This document shows, one piece after another, positions 16,429 to 24,825 of a stretch of DNA of 64,000 bases. Within the stretch, counting starts at the first letter, position 1. Each line of letters opens with the position of its first letter. Source of the DNA: Sphingomonas sp. J315 (GTDB lineage Bacteria > Pseudomonadota > Alphaproteobacteria > Sphingomonadales > Sphingomonadaceae); NCBI RefSeq assembly GCF_024666595.1, contig NZ_CP088296.1:1736001-1800000 (forward strand), given 5' to 3'. The translations under genes and the position numbers were made by a program. The notes under the pieces were generated by a model. It worked only from the letters and a program-made list of their open reading frames with translations. It did not search any database and was not told where the DNA came from.

Positions 16429-17375
16429 GCGGATTTGCCTATCGCGTGACGGCCGACGCCGTGGAGGAGATCACCCCGCGCAACGCGCTCGAGTGCGCGG
16501 CGGAGTTTGTCTGGATCCACCTGACCTCGCGCGATGAGGAGGTGCAGGCTTGGCTGCGCGATCATGCGGCGCTCGACCATTTCACGATCGACGCGCTCAC
16601 CGCGCTGGAGACCCGCCCGCGCTGCGAACAGATTGACGGGGCGGCGGTGCTCAATTTGCGCGGGATGACCCATGAAGAGATGGCGAGCAGCGATCCGCTC
16701 GCTTCGATTCGGCTGCGCGCTGACGGTGCGCGCGTGATTTCGGTCACCCGACTGCCACTGGACGTCCTCGACACGGCACGCGCGGCGATGGAGGCGGGGC
16801 GGATCAGCGACGCAGGCGACCTGATCGCGACGCTGGCGTCGGCAATCACCGAACAACTCGACCCCGAGGTCGCGCAGCTCGGCGATTCGCTCGACGAGTG
16901 CGAGGAACAGCTTGATCCGCGCGCAGCGTTCGACCTGCGCCGCAACGTCAGCCGGGTGCGGCGCCGGGCGATCGGCTATCGCCGCTTTCTCTATCCCCAG
17001 CGCGCGGCGTTGGAGAAGCTGGCGGGGTTGCCTGTGACGTGGTTGAGCGACGAGGATCGACTGCACGTCAGTGCCGCTGCGGACCGCGCGGCGCGCATGG
17101 CCGAGGAGCTGGAAAGCATCCGCGAGCGCGCGGCGCTGATCCACGAGGCGCTGACCGACCTGCGCGCCGAGGTGATCGACCAGCGATCGCTGTTGATTGC
17201 CGTGGTCGCGATGATCTTTCTGCCGCTGACCTTTATCACCGGTCTGTTCGGGATGAACGTGGACGGCATCCCCTATGCCCACCATGCGGGATCATTCTGG
17301 ATCATTACCGGGTTCAGTCTGGTGATCGCCGCGGGGGTCGGCCTGTATTTCGTCAGGCGGCACTGGTTCCGCTGA
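16425..17375 (+). CDS. CorA/ZntB-family metal ion transporter
   Basis: A 316-residue 2-TM-GxN transporter. The long cytoplasmic N-terminal domain is followed near the C-terminus by two membrane helices; the pore signature FGMNVDGIPY sits at the end of the first (about residue 275), and the second ends in the basic tail VRRHWFR typical of the family. The wording GMNVDGIPY resembles the ZntB (zinc) branch more than classical CorA (magnesium), so the ion is uncertain. The ATGA start overlap with the siroheme gene argues for 16425 rather than the longer open frame. The last 23 bases overlap the end of the convergent response regulator gene. Confidence 0.9.
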   Translation: MSGFAYRVTADAVEEITPRNALECAAEFVWIHLTSRDEEVQAWLRDHAALDHFTIDALTALETRPRCEQIDGAAVLNLRGMTHEEMASSDPLASIRLRADGARVISVTRLPLDVLDTARAAMEAGRISDAGDLIATLASAITEQLDPEVAQLGDSLDECEEQLDPRAAFDLRRNVSRVRRRAIGYRRFLYPQRAALEKLAGLPVTWLSDEDRLHVSAAADRAARMAEELESIRERAALIHEALTDLRAEVIDQRSLLIAVVAMIFLPLTFITGLFGMNVDGIPYAHHAGSFWIITGFSLVIAAGVGLYFVRRHWFR

Positions 17376-17949
17376 GCGATTCCACTTTGGCACTGAGCGC
17401 GTCGATCGAGCCCAGCAGCCGCGCGCGATCGGCACGAGAAACAGCGAGTTCGCTGCGCGTCTCGCCCAGTTCGATCGCCCGCGCCGCGATCCGCGCATCG
17501 AGCGAGGCAACGGTGCGCTTGAGTTCCACGATCCGGCCGGCGCGCTCCAGCGTGCGCTCGATCCGTGCCTGAAGCACGCCAAAGTCGAACGGCTTGGCAA
17601 GATGGTCGTCGGCTCCCGCCGCCAGCGCCTCGACGGCCCCGCGCGAATCGCTGAGCGCTGTGATCATGATGACCGGCAAATCGGCGGTGTCAGGGGCGGT
17701 ACGAATCTCGGTCAATACGTCGAGCCCGGACATGCCGGGCATCACCATATCCAGCAGGACAAGGTCGAAGCCGCGCCCGGAAATCAGGTCGAGCGCTTCA
17801 CGCCCGCTATCGGCGAGCACGACCATATAGCCCATCGCGCCGAGCCGACCGCCAATGACGTGCAGATTGGTCCGGCTGTCATCGACGACCAGGATCGTGC
17901 GTGTGCCGCGCCGGCGCGAATCGCCTCTCTGATAGGTGGTGCTCACCAT
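17353..17949 (-). CDS. Response regulator with receiver domain and coiled-coil tail
   Basis: A 198-residue protein. The receiver domain (residues 17-135) has the acidic pair in ILVVDDSRTN, the phosphorylatable Asp67 in LVLLDMVMPG, the threonine-position residue in MITALSD and the lysine of LAKPFD. It has no DNA-binding or enzyme output domain; the C-terminal 60 residues (IVELKRTVASLDARIAARAI and onward) form a predicted coiled coil, so it may act through protein contacts. No histidine kinase is adjacent. A GTTAAC motif lies about 40 bp upstream of the start. Its 3' end overlaps corA by 23 bp tail to tail. Confidence 0.85.
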   Translation of the reverse strand: MVSTTYQRGDSRRRGTRTILVVDDSRTNLHVIGGRLGAMGYMVVLADSGREALDLISGRGFDLVLLDMVMPGMSGLDVLTEIRTAPDTADLPVIMITALSDSRGAVEALAAGADDHLAKPFDFGVLQARIERTLERAGRIVELKRTVASLDARIAARAIELGETRSELAVSRADRARLLGSIDALSAKVESLSGTSAA

Positions 17950-18002
17950 CCGACAATCTTATGCCGGGAGCGTCACGATCTTGTTAACGCTGCGCTGGGC
18001 TG

Positions 18003-18083
18003 CGGTACCGGCTCCCCCCCCCACCCGGCCACCCATAGAATACACTGGCGTTGGGTGGCCGGGTGGGGAGCGGGCCGGTACCG
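18003..18083. repeat. 80-bp hairpin repeat, family A copy 2
   Basis: Arms CGGTACCGGCTCCC... and ...CGGGCCGGTACCG enclose the shared CCACCCGGCCACCCA / TGGGTGGCCGGGTGGGG stem. The loop is unlike the other copies. It lies between the response regulator start and the FMN reductase stop on the minus strand. Confidence 0.85.
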
Positions 18084-18097
18084 TTCAATCGAAAACT

Positions 18098-18634
18098 TCA
18101 GCGTTTCAAAAACCACAGGATCTGATCGACCATCATGCGCAGCTGCGCATCGGCCTCGCCCAGCGGGTCGCCCGGCGCGCCCATGTTGATCGCGACACCC
18201 AAGGGGGTCGGCCAGCCGCGCAGTGCGTGGACGATGGTGCGCAACGCCGACATGGTCGACACCGCTGCTTGCCAGCCGCCCGCGGTCGCGACCATACCGA
18301 CCGGCATCCGGTCGAAATAGACGCGGTCATCCCCGCGCAGCAGCTCGACATGGTCGAGCGCGTTCTTGACCAGCCCGGACAGCGTGCCGTGATAGCCGGG
18401 CGAGCCGACGATCAGCGCATCGGCGCTGCGCAGCACATCGACGAAATGCGCGACATTGCCCTCGGGCACCGGATCGCACAGCTCATAGGGCGGGAAGTTT
18501 ATCGCCTCACCGGTGAGCAGCGTCGTGCGCGCACCTGCTTCCTCGGCGATCGCAAGACACCGCGCCAGCGCCCGCCCGGTGGCGGATTCGGGTCGCGAAG
18601 TTCCACCAAGGGCGACGATATGCGGCTTGCTCAT
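18098..18634 (-). CDS. NADPH-dependent FMN reductase family flavoprotein
   Basis: A 178-residue flavodoxin-fold protein of the NADPH-dependent FMN reductase family, which supplies reduced flavin or reduces small substrates such as quinones and chromate. The FMN phosphate loop is GGTSRPESATGRALAR near the N-terminus, and the second binding loop is SPGYHGTLSGLVKNALDHVE around residue 80. The start MSKPHIVALGG at 18634 is usual for the family. It has no operon partner; 70 bp separate it from the divergent CoA-racemase gene. The substrate is unknown. Confidence 0.88.
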   Translation of the reverse strand: MSKPHIVALGGTSRPESATGRALARCLAIAEEAGARTTLLTGEAINFPPYELCDPVPEGNVAHFVDVLRSADALIVGSPGYHGTLSGLVKNALDHVELLRGDDRVYFDRMPVGMVATAGGWQAAVSTMSALRTIVHALRGWPTPLGVAINMGAPGDPLGEADAQLRMMVDQILWFLKR

Positions 18635-18704
18635 GGCGTGGGGCTAGCCGAAACCGGAGCGATGGGCCACCCTGATCGGGCAGGTCAGCAATGGAGAGCG
18701 TGGG

Positions 18705-19775
18705 GTGCAGACCAAGGGGCCGCTTGCGGGAGTGCGCATCGTCGAGATCGACGCGATCGGGCCGGTTCCGTTCGCCGCGATGCTGCTCGCCGATCTGGGC
18801 GCGGATGTGGTGCGCGTGGTCCAGCCAGATGCGAGCGCGAGCCATGTCGTCCCCGGCCTGTATCGCGGGCGACGCGAGCTGGAGCTGGATTTCCGTCACC
18901 CCGCGTCGCTGATGGAACTGCGCGAGCTGATCGACCGCGCCGACGGGTTGATCGAAGGGATGCCGCCGCGCTCGATCGAGGCGCTTGGAATCGGTCCCGA
19001 TGCATGCCGCATGCGTAACCCGCGACTGGTTTATGGACGAGCGAGCATATGGGGGCAGGACGGGCCGATGGCCGAGCGGCCGGGCAGCGATATCAACGTG
19101 CTCGCGCTCACCGGTGCCCTCCATGCGATCGGCACGCCCGAGCAGCCGGTGGTGCCGCTGACGCTGATCGGCGACCACGCCGGGTGCGGCATGTTTCTGG
19201 CGCTGGGGATGGTGAGCGCGATCCTGGGCGCGCAGGCGAGCGGAGAGGGGCGGATCGTCGATGCCGCCGCGTCGGACGGGGTCGGCACGCTGATGGGGCT
19301 GACCCAGAGCCTGATGGCAAGCGGGCGCTGGCTCGACCGGCGCGAGGCGAACCTGGTCGATGGCGGAGCACCCTTTTACCGCACCTATCGCTGTGCCGAT
19401 GAGCGGCATATTGCGGTCGGCGCGATCGAGCCGTCCGCCTTTGCCGAACTCTGTGCGGTGCTGGGGCTGGAGGCATCGAAGATCCCGCAATTCGACCGCG
19501 CGGGATGGCCGCACATGGCCCGCGAATTCGCCCGCCGCTTCGCCAGCCGGACGCGCGACGAATGGGTCGCGCAATTCCCCGACGGGGCGGCGTGCGTGAC
19601 GCCGGTGCTGAGCCTGACCGAAGCTGCGCGCCATCCGCATGCCCTCGCCCGCCGCCCGCTGGCGAGCGGTCCGGCCGGTGGGCCGACCGCGCCGCAATTC
19701 ACCCCGCGCGCTCCGGCAACGGGTCCGGCGGTGGTGACGAGCGTGGGGGAAATGCTGGGGCGCTGGGTGGATTGA
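18705..19775 (+). CDS. Class III CoA-transferase family, alpha-methylacyl-CoA racemase-like
   Basis: A 356-residue member of the CaiB/BaiF family closest to alpha-methylacyl-CoA racemase, which interconverts 2R and 2S methylacyl-CoA esters in branched fatty acid or sterol side-chain breakdown. Racemase-type signatures are GPLAGVRIVEIDAIGPVPFAAMLLADLG at the N-terminus (conserved parts PLAGVRIVE and MLLADLGADVV), IGDHAGCGM with the catalytic Asp, and LVDGGAPFYRTY...AVGAIEPS with the catalytic Glu. The position usually reading GHDINY here reads GSDINV, so the catalytic histidine is replaced by Ser128. The protein may therefore be a CoA-transferase or an altered racemase. It starts with GTG at 18705. 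Confidence 0.85.
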   Translation: MQTKGPLAGVRIVEIDAIGPVPFAAMLLADLGADVVRVVQPDASASHVVPGLYRGRRELELDFRHPASLMELRELIDRADGLIEGMPPRSIEALGIGPDACRMRNPRLVYGRASIWGQDGPMAERPGSDINVLALTGALHAIGTPEQPVVPLTLIGDHAGCGMFLALGMVSAILGAQASGEGRIVDAAASDGVGTLMGLTQSLMASGRWLDRREANLVDGGAPFYRTYRCADERHIAVGAIEPSAFAELCAVLGLEASKIPQFDRAGWPHMAREFARRFASRTRDEWVAQFPDGAACVTPVLSLTEAARHPHALARRPLASGPAGGPTAPQFTPRAPATGPAVVTSVGEMLGRWVD

Positions 19776-19783
19776 GCCACCCA

Positions 19784-19810
19784 AATCCTCCCCCGCCAGG
19801 GGAAGGTTTA
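19784..19810. terminator. Hairpin between convergent racemase and fliS genes
   Basis: AATCCTCCCC...GGGGAAGGTTT forms an imperfect stem of the same type as the one at 7020, placed between two gene ends. It may terminate both transcripts. Confidence 0.5.
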
Positions 19811-19819
19811 AGGCGTGAG

Positions 19820-20221
19820 CTACGCCGCGCGCGCGGCGCTCCATGCGCCCGCGATTTCCTCAAGGTCGTCGGCAACCGCCCGGAAGGGGGTGGGATCGTT
19901 GCCAATACTGGACTGAACGATCTGGGTGCGCAGCCCGTGATAAAGCGTCGCGAGCGTCCGCGAAACCTCTCCCCCGCGCTCGAAATCCAGCCCGCCCTCC
20001 AGCGCAAACAGGATCGCGGTCGCGCGGGCGATGCGCTCGCTCTTGACCGGGTACTGGCCCTTTTCGGCTGCGAAAGCCGCGGAGCGGAGCGCAGCGATGC
20101 ATTCCTTGTACATCAGTTCGACCAACTGGTGCGGGTCTGCGGCGGCGGTGCGCCCGACCGCGTCGATATTGCGATAGGTCGCGGCGGCATTGGTGGTGAG
20201 GCGGATCGGGCGGGTCATCAT
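19820..20221 (-). CDS. fliS: Flagellar export chaperone FliS
   Basis: Cytoplasmic chaperone of flagellin that keeps it unfolded before export; 133 residues from the ATG at 20221. The typical features are the N-terminal YRNIDAVGRTAAADPHQLVELMYKECI helix (key parts AADPHQLVELMY) and KSERIARATAILFALEGGLD, followed by the third helix with LYHGLRTQIV. The start overlaps the fliD stop (TGATG), so fliD and fliS are coupled, as in enteric bacteria. They share the FliA-type promoter upstream of fliD. Confidence 0.93.
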   Translation of the reverse strand: MMTRPIRLTTNAAATYRNIDAVGRTAAADPHQLVELMYKECIAALRSAAFAAEKGQYPVKSERIARATAILFALEGGLDFERGGEVSRTLATLYHGLRTQIVQSSIGNDPTPFRAVADDLEEIAGAWSAARAA

Positions 20222-21657
20222 CAATCCTGCCGGTTCCAAGCATCGACCTGCGATTCGAGGAAGCTCATCGTCGATTTATAGACAGCGACCTTGGCGTCCA
20301 TGCTGGCGAACTGGCGGGTCATGCGGGTGCGCGTGTCTTCGACCTTGGCGAGCACCGCCGCCTTGTCCTCGTCGAGATCGGCCTTGGCGCGGGTATAGCC
20401 CGCTTCGCTTGCCCCCAGCCCGCGCGTCGTGCTCGCCGCCGCCGTCGCGATGGCGTTGAGCGCGCCCGCCACGCCGTTGCCGGTGGCGTTGGTGCCGACC
20501 GGTTCGGCGAACAGCCGCTCGACCGCCTGCGGATAATCGACCAGCGCACGGCTGAGCGCGGCGGTGTCGACGCTGAGCGTCCCGTCGCGTTCGGTGCGGA
20601 TGCCGATCTGCGCCAGCGTGGTCGGCTCGCCCGCAGCGCCGGTCGCGACCTGCGCGATCGTAATCTGCTGGAGCTGGCGCTTGACCGCCTTGGCCGCCGC
20701 ATCGCCGCGCAATGCGCCGTCGAGCGGGTCGAGATCCTTGTTCAGCGCCGAGAAGACCTCGTTATAGGTCGCGACGAGATCCTGCGCGGCCTGGAGCAGC
20801 GCGTTGGTCGGCGTGGTCCGCCCGATCGAAACGATCGTCCCCGGCTGGGCGGAGGACAGATCGAGCCGCACGCCCGGAACCAGATCGGAAATACTGTTGC
20901 CGTCGCGGCGCAACGCGATGCCGTCGACCGCGACGATCGCGTCGGACGCCGCGCTGCCGATCGTGGTGCCGGTCGCGCCGATGCCGATATTGAGCGCGGC
21001 GAGGCCAGTGTGACCCGGCGTTTCGGTCGCGGTGAGGGTGAAGGCGCGCGCCTCCCCGCTCGCGCCCTTGACCACCAGCCGGGCGCCGCCGCTGTCGGTG
21101 ACGACCGATGCGGAGATCCCCGCCTTGGCCGCATTGATCGCGGCGGCGATGCCGTCGAGGCTGCTATTTTCCGGACCGATGGTGATTGCAACCGGCGCGG
21201 CAGCGCCGGCGGTGAAGCCGGTCATCGCGCCATCCGCCACGGTCGCGGTGCCGAATGTGAGGGTCAGCGTCCCCTGCCCGATCGCGGCGGTGCGGTTCAC
21301 GACCGGCGCGCTGGCGGCGCTTTGCGGCGCAGCGAGCTGGCGTATCTCGACCTTGGCGTTGAGGCTGGCGAGGTTAGCGCCCGCGAGGCGGGTAACGCCG
21401 AGGATGCTGGGATGCGAGCTGGTCGGCTGGGTCGCCAGCGTGCCGCCGCGCGTCAGGCTGGCGAGCGCGGTGGCGAAGCCGGTGATGTTGCTCTTGTGGG
21501 TCGATGCTGCCGTGATCTGCGCGGTGAGCGTCTCCTCGCGCTTGGTGAGCGCGGCGTTCTTGAGCTCGAACTGCGCATCGACCAGGCTCTGGACGAGCGC
21601 GGTCGTGTCGATGCCCGACCCGGTCCCGATCGTTTTCGCAATCGATTCAATGGCCAT
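20221..21657 (-). CDS. fliD: Flagellar filament capping protein FliD
   Basis: A 478-residue filament cap (HAP2) that pentamerises at the tip and promotes flagellin assembly. The N-terminal segment GTGSGIDTTALVQSLVDAQFE (core GIDTTALVQSLVDAQ) and the C-terminal helix with RFASMDAKVAVYKSTMSFLESQ (core FASMDAKVAVYKS) are the family hallmarks, forming the coiled coil of the D0-D1 region. Length and domain pattern are normal. A FliA-type promoter (TTAA-N15-GCCGTTTA) lies 24 bp before the ATG. Confidence 0.95.
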   Translation of the reverse strand: MAIESIAKTIGTGSGIDTTALVQSLVDAQFELKNAALTKREETLTAQITAASTHKSNITGFATALASLTRGGTLATQPTSSHPSILGVTRLAGANLASLNAKVEIRQLAAPQSAASAPVVNRTAAIGQGTLTLTFGTATVADGAMTGFTAGAAAPVAITIGPENSSLDGIAAAINAAKAGISASVVTDSGGARLVVKGASGEARAFTLTATETPGHTGLAALNIGIGATGTTIGSAASDAIVAVDGIALRRDGNSISDLVPGVRLDLSSAQPGTIVSIGRTTPTNALLQAAQDLVATYNEVFSALNKDLDPLDGALRGDAAAKAVKRQLQQITIAQVATGAAGEPTTLAQIGIRTERDGTLSVDTAALSRALVDYPQAVERLFAEPVGTNATGNGVAGALNAIATAAASTTRGLGASEAGYTRAKADLDEDKAAVLAKVEDTRTRMTRQFASMDAKVAVYKSTMSFLESQVDAWNRQD

Positions 21658-21680
21658 GGCCGTGATCCCCCATGCCTCGA

Positions 21681-21707
21681 TAAACGGCGGTCATCGCGCG
21701 CCCTTAA
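21681..21707 (-). promoter_or_regulatory. Sigma-28 (FliA) promoter of fliD-fliS
   Basis: On the minus strand TTAA (21707-21704), exactly 15 bp, GCCGTTTA (21688-21681), ending 24 bp before the fliD ATG. It matches the sites before fliC, flgM and motA in spacing and in the -10 core GCCGTT/GTCGTT. It overlaps the 3' end of flhB. Confidence 0.7.
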
Positions 21708-22834
21708 GCCCCGTCTGCACGCCATTTTCGTCGAACAGCGCGGTTTCCGGCACCTTGACCGACGGCATCGCGCCACCCGCGCGCTTGTCGAGGCCGAACA
21801 CGAAGGCCAGTACCGTCGCAACCGCCAGATACAGGTCGTCGCGGATCTCCTGATTCTCGCGGCTGGTGAAGTAGAGCGCGCGGGCGAGCGGGGGCAGTTC
21901 GATCCGCGGCACCGCAAATTCGTCGGCCAGTTCGCGGATCGCGAGGGCAATCTCGCCGCGTCCCTTGGCAACCACCACCGGCACCTGATCCTTGCCCTGA
22001 TCGTAGCGCAGCGCGACCGAGAAGTGGGTCGGGTTGGTGAGCACGACATGCGCCGTCGCGACGCTCTTGCGCATCCCGCCCTTGGCGATCTCACGCTGGC
22101 GCTGGCGACGCGCGCCCTTGGCCTCGGGCGAGCCTTCGGTTTCCTTGTATTCGTCCTTCACTTCCTGATGGCTCATCTTGAGCCGCTGCATGTGGCGGAA
22201 GATCTGGATCGGCAGATCGACTCCCGCGATCAGCAACAGCCCGCCCGCCATGACGAGGACCAAAGTCGCAAACGTGTCGCCCAGCACCCCCCACCGCAGT
22301 GCCGAGATCGGACGACACCAGACCCATCGTCGGACGCGCCGCCCCCCACAGCATCCACGCGCCCATCCCGCCGAGCAGCACCACCTTGAGTAGCGACTTG
22401 CCAAGCTCGATCCAGCCGGTCGGGCCGAAGATGCGCTTGAGCCCGGAGCCGGGATTGATGCGATTGCCCTTGGGCGCCATCAGCTTGCCGTTGAAGCGCA
22501 GCGATCCCAGCGCGGCCTGGCTGAGCACCGCACCGCCAAGCGCAATGGCGAGCAGTGCCCCGAGCGACGGGGCAAGCTTCCACCCGGCGGTGGCCAGCGG
22601 CTTCCAGGGCTGGAAGCTTTCGATATCGGCACGACCGAAACTGAAGCTCGCCGCCATCACCTCGCGGATCGCACCCAGAAGTTGCGGCCCCATCAGGATC
22701 ATCCAGCCGCAGCCGAGCAGGATGATCAGCGCGGCACCAAACTCGCGCGACTTGAGCAGGTCGCCATCGTCGCGCGCTTTTTGCTTGCGCTTGGGTGTTG
22801 GTGCTTGGGTCTTTTCGCCCGCGCTCTCCGACAT
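21691..22834 (-). pseudogene. flhB: Flagellar type III export protein FlhB, split by a +1 frameshift
   Basis: The export-gate protein that switches substrate class from hook to filament. The first frame from 22834 carries the N-terminal SAGEKTQAPTPKRKQKARDDGD and most of the membrane domain. The second frame continues with GVLGDTFATLVLVMAGG and holds the cytoplasmic domain with the autocleavage site NPTH (in TNPTHFSVALRYDQG). The switch lies at a run of six G on the minus strand (C at 22287-22292); five would join the parts into a 380-residue protein of usual size reading TAVGVLGDTF. The ATG overlaps the fliR stop. Either a homopolymer error or a genuine slippage site; without repair no export would occur. 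Confidence 0.9.
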
Positions 22835-23616
22835 CAGCCGAGCCCCCCGAGCACCAGCGCCTGCGCGGCGTCGAGCGCCTCACGCACGATGACGAGCATG
22901 TAATCGCCCATCGCCGGCATGCCGGCGAGCAGCGCGAGGACGCCCATGGCGAGGCTGGCGGGAATGCCGATCGCGAACAGGTTGAGCGCGGGGGCAGAGC
23001 GCGAGAGCATGCCCACGACGATGTTGAGGCACAGCAGCAGGAAGCCGACCGGCAGCGCGAGCAGCAGCCCGGCGAGGAAGGCATAGCCGCCGAACAGCAC
23101 GATGTTCATCAGCTTGCCCGGCGCGAGCCAGGCGCCGCCCGGGGGCAGCAATTCGTAGGAACGCACGATCAACTCGACCAGCACGAGATGGCCGTCGACC
23201 GCGAGGAACAGCAAGGTGAGCAGCACCGTCAGAAACTGGCCGAGCGCCGGGGTGGACTGGCCGGTCTGCGGGTTGATCGCGGTGGCGAAGCTAAGGCCCA
23301 TCGACACGCCGATCACCTCGCTCGCCACCAGCGGCGCGGCAAAGGCGATCTGAAGGATGAAGCCCAGTGCGAGGCCGACCAGCGCTTCGGCCATTACGGC
23401 GAGGATGGTTTCGAGCACGAACACCTCGCCCGGCACCGTGATCGGTGCGGCGTGCATCGACAGGATCGCGACGGCGGCGGTCAGCAGGATGCGAACGTTC
23501 AATGGCACCGCGACCGCGCCGAACACCGGCGCGGCGAGGAAGGCGGCACCGACCCGCACCATCGTGAACAGCAGCGCCCAGAGCTGCGGTTCGATCGCGA
23601 GGCCGAAGCCGAGCAT
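22834..23616 (-). CDS. fliR: Flagellar biosynthesis protein FliR
   Basis: A 260-residue integral membrane component of the FliPQR export gate. Hydrophobic segments cover nearly the whole length; family landmarks are RVGAAFLAAPVFGAVAVPLNVRI (core FLAAPVFGAVAVPLN) in the N-terminal third, LGFILQIAFAAPLVASEVIG (core ILQIAFAAPLVASE), and the C-terminal NLFAIGIPASLAMG. The start MLGFGLAIEPQLW at 23616 is chosen over the longer open frame, which overlaps a separate small reading frame. Its stop overlaps the flhB start. Confidence 0.94.
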   Translation of the reverse strand: MLGFGLAIEPQLWALLFTMVRVGAAFLAAPVFGAVAVPLNVRILLTAAVAILSMHAAPITVPGEVFVLETILAVMAEALVGLALGFILQIAFAAPLVASEVIGVSMGLSFATAINPQTGQSTPALGQFLTVLLTLLFLAVDGHLVLVELIVRSYELLPPGGAWLAPGKLMNIVLFGGYAFLAGLLLALPVGFLLLCLNIVVGMLSRSAPALNLFAIGIPASLAMGVLALLAGMPAMGDYMLVIVREALDAAQALVLGGLG

Positions 23617-23617
23617 G

Positions 23618-23746
23618 TCAGTGGATGCTGGCCGAGGTCGGCGCCCAGCGCGTGCGGAACAGATCGTCGCGCCGCACATCGGGGCGACGCAGCAACGGGC
23701 GCGGCGGCTGGGGCGGGGCGGCGGGAACGGGAGTGCTGAAGGTCAT
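23618..23746 (-). CDS. Predicted 42-residue protein between fliQ and fliR
   Basis: A short reading frame that exactly fills the fliQ-fliR gap. Its ATG overlaps the fliQ stop (ATGA), and its TGA stop stands one base before the fliR ATG. The product begins MTFSTPVPAAPPQPPRP and is proline-rich then basic (RRPDVRRDDLFRTRW), with no membrane segment. I know of no such gene between fliQ and fliR. The tight coupling at both ends supports translation, but it could merely be coupling sequence. Confidence 0.5.
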   Translation of the reverse strand: MTFSTPVPAAPPQPPRPLLRRPDVRRDDLFRTRWAPTSASIH

Positions 23747-24012
23747 TTCACAAGGTCCGGAATGCGTTCGAAAATAGTGGTGGTGAAGTCGCCGAGCAGG
23801 GTCAGGATCATGCCACCGAAGATGACGAGGCTGACCCCGACGATCGCGAGCTTGGGCACGAAGGTCAGCGTCTGTTCCTGGATCGACGTCGCCGCCTGGA
23901 TCATGCCGAGGATCAGGCCCGACAGCAGCGCCGGGATCAGGATCGGGGCGGAAGCGAGCGCAAGGATCCACATGGCTTCGCGCGCCACCGACAGGAAATA
24001 ATCTGCGTCCAT
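23743..24012 (-). CDS. fliQ: Flagellar biosynthesis protein FliQ
   Basis: An 89-residue membrane protein with two hydrophobic helices, part of the FliPQR export gate. The family pattern is clear: ADYFLSVAREAMWILALASAP (core REAMWILALASAPIL), then GLILGMIQAATSIQEQTLTFVPK (core ILGMIQAATSIQEQTL), ending in a second helix and TTIFERIP. Length is standard. It follows fliP by six bases. Confidence 0.95.
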   Translation of the reverse strand: MDADYFLSVAREAMWILALASAPILIPALLSGLILGMIQAATSIQEQTLTFVPKLAIVGVSLVIFGGMILTLLGDFTTTIFERIPDLVK

Positions 24013-24018
24013 GGGTCC

Positions 24019-24825
24019 CTATCCCGAGAAGCTTGAGGCAAGGCTGCCCATCGTCAGCGCCCAGCCATCGACCAGCACGAACAGCAGCAATTTGAACGGC
24101 ATCGAGATGATCGTCGGCGACATCATCATCATGCCCAGGCTCATCAGCACGGTGGCGACGATCAGGTCGATGACGATGAAGGGCAGGAAGATCAGGAAGC
24201 CGATCTGAAACGCGGTCTTGAGCTCGCTGGTGACGAAGGCCGGCAGCAGGATCGAGAAAGGCGTGTCCTGCGGGTTGGCGATCGGGCCGGTCTTGGCGAT
24301 GCCGGCGAACATGGTGATGTCCTTCACCCGCGTCTGCTTGAGCATGAAGGCGTGGAGCGGCTTGCCCGCTTCCTCGATCATCTGCGTCGCGCCGATGCGT
24401 CCCTCGGCATAGGGCTGGATCGCGGTGCGGTTCATCACCTCGATCGTCGGGGCCATGATGAAGAAGGACAGGAACAGCGACAGGCCGATCAGCACCTGGT
24501 TGGGCGGGGTCTGCTGCAGCCCCAGCGCCTGACGCAGGATCGCGAGCACGATGATGATCCGGGTGAAGCTGGTCATCATCAGCAGGATGCCCGGCAGCAC
24601 CGTGAGCAGGCCCATGATGATGAGCACTTGCAGCGACAGGCTGAGCGGCGCGTCGCCGCCGCCCAGGTCGCCGAGCGCGCGGTCGATCGCGTCGCCCGCT
24701 CCGGGAGTCGCGGCGGCAGTGGGCGCTGCGGCGGCAGCCTCCTGCGCGAACGCCGGGGCGACCGCGAACAGCGCGAGCGCAAGCGCGCCGAGCAGCAGCG
24801 CGAGGTGACGCAGCATCGGGCTCAT
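24019..24825 (-). CDS. fliP: Flagellar biosynthesis protein FliP
   Basis: A 268-residue export-gate protein with a cleavable signal peptide (LALFAVAPAFAQ) and four membrane segments. Landmarks include LLMMTSFTRIIIVLAILRQALG (core MMTSFTRIIIVLAILRQ), PPNQVLIGLSLFLSFFIM (core QVLIGLSLFL), and AFVTSELKTAFQIGFLIFLPF (core SELKTAFQIGFLI), which is the FliP signature. The start overlaps the end of fliO. Confidence 0.96.
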   Translation of the reverse strand: MSPMLRHLALLLGALALALFAVAPAFAQEAAAAAPTAAATPGAGDAIDRALGDLGGGDAPLSLSLQVLIIMGLLTVLPGILLMMTSFTRIIIVLAILRQALGLQQTPPNQVLIGLSLFLSFFIMAPTIEVMNRTAIQPYAEGRIGATQMIEEAGKPLHAFMLKQTRVKDITMFAGIAKTGPIANPQDTPFSILLPAFVTSELKTAFQIGFLIFLPFIVIDLIVATVLMSLGMMMMSPTIISMPFKLLLFVLVDGWALTMGSLASSFSG

